Of a stretch of 40,517 nt of DNA, positions 7,737 through 15,300 are shown piece after piece. A program made the position numbers and the translations under genes. Position 1 is the stretch's first letter. Each line of letters opens with the position of its first letter. The stretch is taken from assembly GCA_012837565.1 (NCBI GenBank), contig DUQY01000066.1, forward strand, positions 1 to 40,517. Reading direction: 5' to 3'. Source of the stretch: Bacteroidales bacterium. Its GTDB lineage: Bacteria > Bacteroidota > Bacteroidia > Bacteroidales > P3. The notes below the pieces were generated by a model. That model did not search any database. It was given only the letters and a program-made list of their open reading frames with translations, and had not been told where the DNA came from.

Positions 7737-9746
7737 TTAATTGATTATGGAATTGAAAACGTCATCATATACCTTATAAGTATAATCTTTGCGTAATTTC
7801 TTTATCCACTCGTCTTCTAAATATTCTTGATAATCTGAAGTTGCAATACCTTTTGCCTCTCCAAGTGTTTTTAGTGAAGGCGAAAGAATAGCATGAGTTA
7901 TTACAATATATTTCTTTTTGTCGTTATCAAATTCAATAATATCGCTTACTCCAACCTTCCAGTTAGTTTTGTCAACAACCCTATTATCTCTTTTTTCAAA
8001 TCTATTCCACTTGTAGTCGAAATACTTTGAAGTGTCTGATTTGACTTTAAAGTTCTTAGCTAATAAGTTTTGAATCTCTTGGTTTGATTTCTTTTTCTTA
8101 AAGCCCTTTTCAATTACTTTCTTTGCCTTTACGAAATCAATATCTTTTCCAAAGCTAAATATTGTAGCATCAGCTCTTTCTTTCCACTGGTATTTCGAAT
8201 TATTGTTTTCAAAGAACTTGCTTAAACCTATGGTGTCAACAATTGATTTGTTCCAAATAAACTTATCTGTTATTGTGAAAATTAGAATACCATCTCTAAA
8301 CTCATCAACAGTTAGTTTAAGTTCAGGGTGCTTTTGTTCTAATTTTGAATCTGCGTAAGTTATTACCTTTTCGTTTGCAATCTTTTTATAAAGTTTATGA
8401 ACGTATGTAGGAATATACTCTGGGGTTTGTTCTTGTTGCATTGATTCAATCTCTTCTGCTAGGTCTTTTTGTGTAAATGAATAATCTCCAATAGTGAAAA
8501 TTACTTCTCCACCAATAAAGTTTTCTGGAACATCCCATTTTGCTGAGAAAATAGAATCTGTAATTATTCCACTAACAGCATCAAGTTTTGTTAAGTCTTC
8601 TTTGAAACTATATTCTTCTTTGCTTTTCTTAATAAACTCTTCAATTGTCCTATAACTTCTAACATCTCTTGCAATACGTTGTTCAATATCCTTACGTTGC
8701 ACCTCCAGACTTTGCACAGGAACCAAAGATACTGGCTTAAGTATATGCCAGCCATATCTTGTTTCAAATGGTTTTGTGAATTCTTTAAGTGGAGTTTTGA
8801 TAATCATATCAGTATATTCAACAGGCATATTTACCACCCTTTGACCAGCAAGCACGCCTTGACTTCTTGCAGAATACTTATCATCTGAGTATTTTGCAAC
8901 AATTGTATCAAAAGGAACATTATTTTGAATATCAGCATATGCTCTATCAACTATATTCTTGCATTCTTGAGGGCTTGAATGATTGTCGAAATTAACCCAA
9001 ATGTGAGCAATTGTTGCTGTTGAGTAAGGAGCTGGCTTACGATCGGTTAATTGTATTATATGATATCCTCTTTGAGAACGTATAGGCATTGAAATTTCAT
9101 TAACTTTTAGGTTGTAGCATGCTGTTTCAAAAGGATATATCATACTAAATGATGTGAAATAACCTAAGTCACCTCTATTTCCTTTCATTTTGTTTTGACC
9201 CTCGTTAGTGTTTTGGTCTTTTACTGAAGGATCTTCAGAATACTGAACTGCTAAATCTCCAAAGTTCTCTCCCTTTAAGATTCTTTTCCTAAGGTCTAAT
9301 GCTTTGTTATAAGCCTCTAAAGTGTCTTTTGGAGTAGCATTGGTTGGTATCATAATTAGAATATGAGAAGCTCTAATAATCTCTTTTGTTCTCTCATAAG
9401 CCTCATTAACCAATTCCTCAGTAACGGTTTTATCGTTTAAATATGGTTCAATTAATTGCTTCCTATATGTACTAACTTCTTGAACATATTCAGGTAATGT
9501 GTCAAGTCCTAATTTCTTTGCCTCAGCAAGCTTTAGCTTAAAGTTAATATATAGATCTAAGTATTCATCCAAGTCTTTTTTTATTATCTTCTTTTCAGGA
9601 TTTGGATTATTCCTTTGGTACATTTCAACAAATGTTTCTTTAGAAATGTTTTCCCCAGCAACTTTAAGAACGATATCGTTGTCTGTTTGGGCAAATGTAA
9701 ATGAAGCAATTAAGCTAAATAATACAATACTGATAAATCTCTTCAT
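7737..9746 (-). CDS. Periplasmic peptidyl-prolyl isomerase, large SurA/PpiD-like
   Basis: This 669-residue protein begins with a signal peptide (MKRFISIVLFSLIASFTFAQ). After a helical region come two parvulin domains: about 125-240, beginning RASHILIMIP and ending RGYHIIQLTDR, and about 245-355, ending RYGWHILKPV. A long C-terminal half (about 370-669) is charged and I do not recognise it. The first domain contains an insert rich in Asn, Lys and Gly. The role is inferred as a periplasmic folding factor for exported or outer-membrane proteins. The start is 33 bases after the guaB stop and no promoter motif is visible in the gap, so it probably shares the guaB transcript. Confidence 0.9.
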   Translation of the reverse strand: MKRFISIVLFSLIASFTFAQTDNDIVLKVAGENISKETFVEMYQRNNPNPEKKIIKKDLDEYLDLYINFKLKLAEAKKLGLDTLPEYVQEVSTYRKQLIEPYLNDKTVTEELVNEAYERTKEIIRASHILIMIPTNATPKDTLEAYNKALDLRKRILKGENFGDLAVQYSEDPSVKDQNTNEGQNKMKGNRGDLGYFTSFSMIYPFETACYNLKVNEISMPIRSQRGYHIIQLTDRKPAPYSTATIAHIWVNFDNHSSPQECKNIVDRAYADIQNNVPFDTIVAKYSDDKYSARSQGVLAGQRVVNMPVEYTDMIIKTPLKEFTKPFETRYGWHILKPVSLVPVQSLEVQRKDIEQRIARDVRSYRTIEEFIKKSKEEYSFKEDLTKLDAVSGIITDSIFSAKWDVPENFIGGEVIFTIGDYSFTQKDLAEEIESMQQEQTPEYIPTYVHKLYKKIANEKVITYADSKLEQKHPELKLTVDEFRDGILIFTITDKFIWNKSIVDTIGLSKFFENNNSKYQWKERADATIFSFGKDIDFVKAKKVIEKGFKKKKSNQEIQNLLAKNFKVKSDTSKYFDYKWNRFEKRDNRVVDKTNWKVGVSDIIEFDNDKKKYIVITHAILSPSLKTLGEAKGIATSDYQEYLEDEWIKKLRKDYTYKVYDDVFNSIIN

Positions 9747-9779
9747 AGTAAAATCTAATTGTTTTTTGAAATTTTTTTA

Positions 9780-11246
9780 TTAGCGAGAGTAATTTGGAGC
9801 CTCTCTTGTAATTGTTATATCGTGTGGATGACTTTCGGTATATCCTGCAGCAGTTATTTTAATAAACTTAGCTTGTTGTAATGCTGCAATATCTTTAGAG
9901 CCCGTGTAGCCCATTCCTGCTCTTAGTCCACCAAGTAGCTGATGAACAACCTCAGATATAGTCCCTTTAAATGGAACTCTTCCAACGATTCCTTCAGGAA
10001 CTAATTTATTAAGATCTTCTTCCATATCTTGGAAATACCTATCTTTCGAGCCTTGCTGCATTGCCTCCAAAGATCCCATTCCTCTATATGCCTTGTACTT
10101 TCTTCCTTCATAAATAATGGTATCACCAGGAGACTCTTCAACACCAGCTAGCAAAGAACCAGCCATAATGGAGCTTGCACCAGCAGCCAGTGCCTTAACA
10201 ATATCCCCAGAATATCTAATACCACCATCTGCAATAATTGGAATATTCATTCCCTCCACAGCATGTGCAACATCATAAATTGCACTTAGTTGAGGAACTC
10301 CAATACCAGCAATAATTCTTGTTGTGCAAATACTGCCAGGTCCAATACCCACCTTTAAAGCATCAGCACCAGCTTCCACCAATGCAATTGCAGCCTCAGC
10401 AGTAGCAATATTCCCAACAACAATATCAATATCCTTATATTTTTTTCTAACATTTCTAACAACATCAATCACATTCTTGCTATGACCATGAGCCGTATCA
10501 ATAACAATTGCATCAACTCCTGCTGCAATTACAGAATCAATCCTTTCATACATATTAGGAGTAATTCCAATTCCAGCAGCAACCCTCAAACGTCCCAAAG
10601 TATCCTTGCAAGCATTTGGACGCTCCTTAACCTTAATAATATCTCTGTAAGTAATTAGCCCAACAAGCTCTCCTTTATCATTAACCACAGGCAGTTTTTC
10701 AATCCTATGTTGTTGAAGGATATCTGCAGCCATCTCAAAGTCTGTGTTCTCAGGAGCAGTAACAACTTCTTTTGTCATCACCTCTGTAATAGGGCGATGA
10801 AGATCTCTTTCAAATCTCAAGTCTCTATTGGTTACAATACCAATTAACCTATGATTATCATCAATTACAGGAATCCCTCCAATGCTATATTCCTTCATAA
10901 GAGCTAAAACGTCCTTCACAATTGCATCCTTTTGAATTGTTATAGGATTTATTATCATCCCATTTTCAGCCCTCTTAACCTTTACCACCTCAGCAGTTTG
11001 CTGTTCTATGCTCATGTTTTTATGAAGAACACCAATACCACCCTCTTGTGCCATTGCAATAGCTAACTTAGCTTCTGTAACCGTATCCATAGCTGCAGAA
11101 ACAATTGGAATATTAATTGGAATATTACGTGAAAAGAATGAATTTGTCTGAACCTCTCTTGGGATAAGCTCAGAATATGCAGGGACTAATAAAACATCGT
11201 CATATGTAAGCCCTTCGCCAACGAATTTGTTTGAATTTGAAAACAT
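9780..11246 (-). CDS. guaB: Inosine-5'-monophosphate dehydrogenase
   Basis: This enzyme oxidises IMP to XMP with NAD, the first committed step of GMP synthesis. The product is 488 residues if it starts at the ATG at 11244-11246. The N-terminus GLTYDDVLLVPAYSE is typical. Two CBS domains follow (about 90-205), then the catalytic loop GPGSICTT with Cys307, the IIADGGIRYSGD phosphate-binding region and the YRGMGS flap. The frame stays open to a TTG nine codons upstream. That TTG is the last triplet of a TACCTTTG promoter box, so it would lie upstream of the transcript start, and I therefore chose the ATG. It heads the seven-gene leftward run down to mnmG. Confidence 0.97.
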   Translation of the reverse strand: MFSNSNKFVGEGLTYDDVLLVPAYSELIPREVQTNSFFSRNIPINIPIVSAAMDTVTEAKLAIAMAQEGGIGVLHKNMSIEQQTAEVVKVKRAENGMIINPITIQKDAIVKDVLALMKEYSIGGIPVIDDNHRLIGIVTNRDLRFERDLHRPITEVMTKEVVTAPENTDFEMAADILQQHRIEKLPVVNDKGELVGLITYRDIIKVKERPNACKDTLGRLRVAAGIGITPNMYERIDSVIAAGVDAIVIDTAHGHSKNVIDVVRNVRKKYKDIDIVVGNIATAEAAIALVEAGADALKVGIGPGSICTTRIIAGIGVPQLSAIYDVAHAVEGMNIPIIADGGIRYSGDIVKALAAGASSIMAGSLLAGVEESPGDTIIYEGRKYKAYRGMGSLEAMQQGSKDRYFQDMEEDLNKLVPEGIVGRVPFKGTISEVVHQLLGGLRAGMGYTGSKDIAALQQAKFIKITAAGYTESHPHDITITREAPNYSR

Positions 11247-11270
11247 CTCTTTTGAATATATTATATCAGG

Positions 11271-11299
11271 CAAAGGTAGTAATTATTTATTAATCCAAA
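11271..11299 (-). promoter_or_regulatory. Bacteroidetes-type promoter for the guaB operon
   Basis: Read on the minus strand, TACCTTTG at 11271-11278 fits the -7 consensus TAnnTTTG. A TTTG at 11296-11299 lies 17 bases upstream, where the -33 box is expected. The start codon of guaB (11246) would then follow a short leader of roughly 15-25 bases. Confidence 0.7.
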
Positions 11300-11380
11300 A
11301 AATAAAAAACAGAAAAACTAAAAACCTAATAAGTTTGGCAAATAGCAAACGAAAAGTTTTTAATAAATAAAGGTTTAGGA

Positions 11381-11412
11381 GTTGGCACTAAGCTAACTTG
11401 TCTTAGTGCAAC
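11381..11412. repeat. Short inverted repeat (stem-loop)
   Basis: GTTGGCACTAAG at 11381-11392 can pair with CTTAGTGCAAC at 11402-11412. The stem is 11 pairs with one bulged base, closing a 9-base loop. No T-tract follows, so it is not an obvious terminator. Confidence 0.55.
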
Positions 11413-11440
11413 ACTGAACCTATTAAAGTACATTAGTTGA

Positions 11441-11523
11441 GTGTCACCGTTTCACTCTTCTTAGGGGGTGCGAAACAGAGAAACAAGATTCATTTCCAAT
11501 ACTTTGCAAAATAATGGTGACAC
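11441..11523. repeat. Spaced 8-base inverted repeat GTGTCACC/GGTGACAC
   Basis: GTGTCACC at 11441-11448 is the exact reverse complement of GGTGACAC at 11516-11523. The 67 bases between them contain further short complementary pieces (GTTTC and GAAAC). It may be the closing stem of a larger fold or the ends of a small element. Eight bases alone is weak evidence. Confidence 0.3.
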
Positions 11524-11621
11524 TTTCGCCCTAAAACAGCCAAAATCATCAAAATAATCTGTGGCATTAAAAAGCATTTCAGTATAGTTTAGAATACCAA
11601 AAAAGAAAAGAGTCAAAAACT

Positions 11622-11653
11622 ATTGATTAACTGCAAAAAAATTCGTATATTTG
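11622..11653 (+). promoter_or_regulatory. Orphan consensus promoter facing right
   Basis: TATATTTG at 11646-11653 matches the TAnnTTTG -7 box. ATTG at 11622-11625 sits 20 bases upstream in the -33 position (three of four bases of TTTG). Transcription would begin near 11660. No recognised gene follows until 12382; immediately downstream are two tiny overlapping ORFs and a strong palindromic repeat. Confidence 0.5.
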
Positions 11654-11663
11654 CAAAATAGAA

Positions 11664-11729
11664 ATGATAGGAATAAGCCCTAGAGATTTCAGTCCAAAAC
11701 CCCATATAAATTTCCTTAAAGTAAAATGA
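11664..11729 (+). other. Candidate 21-codon ORF behind the orphan promoter
   Basis: ATG at 11664 opens a 21-residue frame (MIGISPRDFSPKPHINFLKV plus a final K) that ends at TGA 11727-11729. It starts about 10 bases after the expected transcript start, so it would be the first ORF of that RNA. Its stop overlaps the next ATG in the form ATGA. I cannot show that it is translated; chance ORFs of this size are common. Confidence 0.2.
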
Positions 11730-11787
11730 TGCACATCTTTCACCCCGAAAGATGTACATCATTTGATATGAAAGATGTGCATCATTT
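11724..11787. repeat. Three-copy palindromic repeat (18-base units)
   Basis: AAATGATGCACATCTTTC at 11724-11741 is followed after five bases by GAAAGATGTACATCATTT at 11747-11764, its reverse complement with one mismatch. A third copy, GAAAGATGTGCATCATTT at 11770-11787, is the exact reverse complement of the first. The first arm can therefore pair with either of the other two, giving two alternative hairpins (5- or 28-base loop). The centre of the second copy, GATGTACATC, is itself a perfect palindrome. Confidence 0.85.
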
Positions 11788-11812
11788 GGTTAGTGAAACG
11801 AAGATTCAGTAA
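11726..11812 (+). other. Candidate 28-codon ORF spanning the palindromic repeat
   Basis: ATG at 11726 overlaps the stop of the preceding mini-ORF and opens 28 codons, ending at TAA 11810-11812. The peptide starts MMHIFHPERCTSFDMKDVHH and ends SETKIQ. The 18-base palindromic repeats lie inside it, so its sequence may be only a by-product of them. The ATGA overlap with the upstream ORF suggests translational coupling if either is real. Confidence 0.2.
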
Positions 11813-11891
11813 TTTATTACAGCGTTTCAGAAAATTAGAACAAAGAAAGAAAAAAATGAAACGAAGATCTACGACGCTCAAACGAAGATCT
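11787..11891. repeat. 21-base-period repeat array, five units
   Basis: Five consecutive 21-base units fill 11787-11891. Units 1, 4 and 5 end in ACGAAGAT(T/C)(C/T) and unit 3 has the related ACAAAGAAAG. The reverse complement of this core, ATCTTCGTTT, matches the cores of the arrays at 21.15 kb and 32.4 kb. Unit 2 instead carries AGCGTTTC, the core in the opposite orientation. The array starts at the edge of the palindromic repeat. Confidence 0.65.
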
Positions 11892-11925
11892 AATATTTGC
11901 AAGCTTTTCGATTGATTATTAGGTT

Positions 11926-11970
11926 TGTTTCCGTGTTTCCAACCCTATAGTAAGAGGAAACATGGAAACA
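11926..11970. repeat. 15-base inverted repeat (stem-loop)
   Basis: TGTTTCCGTGTTTCC at 11926-11940 pairs with GGAAACATGGAAACA at 11956-11970. The only non-Watson-Crick position would be a G-U pair in RNA. The loop is 15 bases. Each arm also contains an internal direct repeat of GTTTCC. No T-tract follows. Confidence 0.75.
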
Positions 11971-12082
11971 CCAATAATATACTTTATAAAACGCCAAAGC
12001 ATAAATAAAACCTAAGAAAAGTTTCAATCCAAGAAAATATAAACTCTTAAGCACTCGTATTATATCAAGACGGGTGAAGGAA

Positions 12083-12196
12083 ATGGAAAATTCCTACAAA
12101 GATATCATCTTCACGGGATTATTCTTGTTGCAGCGTTTCACTCTAATAAGGGTGGTGCTACAGTGCAATTTTGTTAATAATCAACAGTTTGTATAA
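12083..12196 (+). other. Candidate 37-codon ORF
   Basis: ATG at 12083 opens 37 codons to TAA at 12194-12196. The peptide begins MENSYKDIIFTGLFLLQRFT and is hydrophobic in the middle. The codons for LQRFT come from a single copy of the GCGTTTCA repeat core seen in the arrays elsewhere. No promoter or ribosome-binding signal is evident. It may be a chance ORF over repeat sequence. Confidence 0.15.
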
Positions 12197-12236
12197 GAAG
12201 CCGTGCAAAAAGGGTGGATATCATAGAAAAACTCTG

Positions 12237-12287
12237 TTTAGTTAAAATACTTTTATCACTTGTTGAGGTAGATATATTTTAACTAAA
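12237..12287. repeat. 13-base perfect inverted repeat
   Basis: TTTAGTTAAAATA at 12237-12249 is the exact reverse complement of TATTTTAACTAAA at 12275-12287, with a 25-base loop. It lies about 60 bases upstream of the promoter box of the C25 protease gene. It could be an operator for a dimeric regulator or a stem-loop at the end of an upstream transcript. Confidence 0.6.
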
Positions 12288-12348
12288 GAGCTATACATAT
12301 TATATAGTGGTTTTTTCTTATCTATGATGAAAGTTGTAAAAATCATTG

Positions 12349-12356
12349 TATTTTTG
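12349..12356 (+). promoter_or_regulatory. Probable -7 box for the C25 protease operon
   Basis: TATTTTTG at 12349-12356 matches TAnnTTTG and lies 25 bases before the ATG at 12382. No good -33 TTTG is seen at the normal distance, so the promoter may be weak or need an activator. Confidence 0.5.
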
Positions 12357-12381
12357 CACGTTATTTATAATAGTATGACTT

Positions 12382-15300
12382 ATGAAAAATTTAATTTTCA
12401 AAATATTTGTTCTATCTATATTGATATTTAGTTCAAAATTAAATGCTCAAATTATTATTGGGCAAGACGTTAAAAATCCAAATCCAATTATTAAGGAATC
12501 ATCTGAGAGTTTGTTCCTTTCCCAAACATTTTCTTTTTTAAGCCTTGAAAAGGAGAGGACAGAAAAAGGTATCTTCTATAAAATTGATATGGGAGATGAC
12601 TTTGGAACAAGCCAAAAGGTTGGTATGCCTGAATTGCCTACTTATTCTCAATTGATTGAGCTGCCTTACGGTGCTAATATAGAAATAGAGTATAGCAATG
12701 TGGTTACTGAAACGTATGCATTAGAAAAATATGGTGATTATAAAATTATACCATTTCAAAAATCTATGTCTAAGAGTGAGACTGAAAATCCTTTTCTTAT
12801 TAATGAAAAAGAATATCTTAATAATAGATACTTTGGTAGTGACTTGGTTGTGGTTGAGAAATTAGGTTTTATGGGTGGGGTTAGATTGGCTCGTTTGTCT
12901 GTTTCGCCAATCCAATATAATCCTGTTTCTAACACAATTATTTTTGTTAAATCTTTTGATGTTAACATTAAGTTTGTCAATATTGATATTAAGGCAACCA
13001 GTGAGGCTAAACTCAAATATAATAATCAGCAATCTGCTTTTGTGGGACAGAAAACCGTTAATAATAAGGGTTTGTCGGCAGCAGTTCCTTCCTACCCAAT
13101 TAGTAGGCCTTTGAAAATGATTATTCTTTCAGATCCTATGTTTGAAGATGCTTTGCAGCCTTTTATTCTTTGGAAGAAAGAAAAAGGGATTGAAATTGTT
13201 GAGCTGTATAAAGGTCAGCCTGGTGTTGGAACAACAAGAGAGGAGATGAAGGACTATCTGAAATCGTTATGGGATAATGCCTCTGCTAGTTCTCCTGCGG
13301 CTGATTATCTTCTAATTTGTGGTGATATTGACCAAATTCCTGCTTTTCCTATTGTAAATAATCAAAGTGGTTCGGCTCCAACCGATTTATATTATGCTGA
13401 ATATACTGGTGACTATTTGCCAGACTTGTTTTATGGTAGGTTTTCTGCAGAAACTGTTGCTCAAATGACTAATATAGTTAATAAGACTATTGTGTATGAG
13501 AAGAAGCTAATGCAAGATAATTCATACTTAAAGAAAACTCTCTTGGTAGCTGGTAGAGAAACTAACTCTCCTGCTCCAACTTGTGGTAATGGTCAGGTTA
13601 ATTATGCAAAGTCTTACCTTAAAAACAATCCTAATATTGATACCTTGGTATATTATAATCCTGCCTCTGGTAGTCTTTCTACTCAAATTAGAGATAGTAT
13701 TGCAAAAAATGGATATTCATATATTAATTATACAGCTCATTGTGATCAAAATGGTTGGGCAAGTCCTACATTGTCACAGTTTGATGTTAAGAATATGAAT
13801 AATACTGGAAAATACTCATTCTATATTAACAATTGTTGTCTCTCAAGTAAGTTTAGTGATAATGAATGTTTTGCTGAAGCTATACTAAGAGCTGATAATA
13901 GAGGTGGTGTTGGTGCTATTGGTGGAAGTAGTTATACATATTGGTTTGAAGACTTTTATTGGTCTGTTGGTAGTAAGGCGATAAATGTAAATCCTACTTA
14001 TGATGCTAATAATTTAGGGTCTTACGATAGGATATTTCATAAAAACAATGAGCCTTATGCAAAATGGTACACAACTGCTGGACAAATTATGCAAGCAGGG
14101 AACCTTTCTGTTCAACAATATGGCTCAAACTTATCAAATTATTATTGGGAGATATACCACTTAATGGGCGATCCATCACTTACTCCTTATATTGGTTTGC
14201 CAATAACTATGACAAGCACTATTGCTGATTCAATTCCTCTTGGAACATCAAGCATTTCAGTTTCAACAGATCCCTATGCTTTTGTTGGAGTCTCTCAAAA
14301 TGGCATCCTATTAGGAGCTTCTCAGGCAGATGTAAACGGAAGTGTTGATATTAATTTCAATAACCCAATTAATCTTCCCGAGAATCTAAAGGTAGTGATT
14401 ACTAATCAGTTTTCAAGCCCTATTATCGATTCAGTAGCGATCTTTCTTCCAACTTATCCTTTAATCAATTTAAGTTCGATTAAGTATTATAATACTCAAA
14501 TGGAGGAAGTGACAGAGCTGAAAAACAATGAAGATTATTTTATAAGTCTAAATGTTGAAAACCTTGGCACCGTAGCAATTGATAGTGTGAGATTAGAAAT
14601 TAACAATACGCCAAATTTGCAATTTAGTGACTCAGAAGAATATATTGGATTTGTTGGAGCAATGTCTAGTGTTGTTTCTGAGCATTCTCTGAAGGTGAAG
14701 ATATTAGATGGAGTTTTAGACAGAACTCAAATCGATTATATAATTAATATTTCAGGCCAGAATGGTTATTCCGATTATAAGGACTTTTCAATTGAAGCTT
14801 TTTGTCCTGTGCTGGAGATAGAAAACATAAAACTTTCAAAAGACAGTAATAATAGTTTACTAACAGGACAAGGAGTTATTATTAGTTTTGATATAAAAAA
14901 TACAGGAAGAAACTTGTCAGATGCAGGGAGTGTTTCTTTGCTTGCTATGTCTTCTAACCTTTCTTTCCCAGAAGATAGCACAGACGCCTTAAGTCCTTTG
15001 CCTCCAAATGCTTCATTATCGTATGCTTTTAATCTTATCTTAGATGATGGCATTTCAAATAACAATTATATAAAATTCAAAATATCTGCAATTGCTAATC
15101 AATACTTCAATGCAACAATATACGATTCTATCATATTGAATGGACAAATTGAAACCTTTGAAACAAGAGATCTTAGATCTTTCCCTTGGATTAATGATGC
15201 TCTTAGGCCTTGGGTTATTGAATCAGCTGTAGAGAATGTTTATCAAGGACAATATTCTTTGAAATCAGGTGCCATTACAAATTCCCAAAATACTACTTTA

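Larger units (their letters stand above)
11300..12348. other. Gene-poor intergenic region (about 1.05 kb) rich in repeats
   Basis: I see no convincing long gene between the divergent guaB and C25 protease genes. The region instead holds several inverted repeats, one consensus promoter facing right with no known gene behind it, a 21-base-period repeat array, and three ORFs under 40 codons; these are listed separately. It does not show the hallmarks I would look for in RNase P RNA, tmRNA or a known riboswitch. It could be a noncoding RNA locus, a decayed mobile element or a repeat-accumulation site. Confidence 0.6.

Noticed and set aside
11279..12348. A structural RNA gene such as RNase P RNA, tmRNA or SRP RNA in the large intergenic region
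   Set aside because: I looked for the conserved cores and end sequences of these RNAs and found none; several hairpins exist but do not fit those folds.
12756..13016. Leftward frame of 86 codons inside the protease gene
   Set aside because: It is antisense to a clear protein domain, has no promoter and shows no recognisable protein features.
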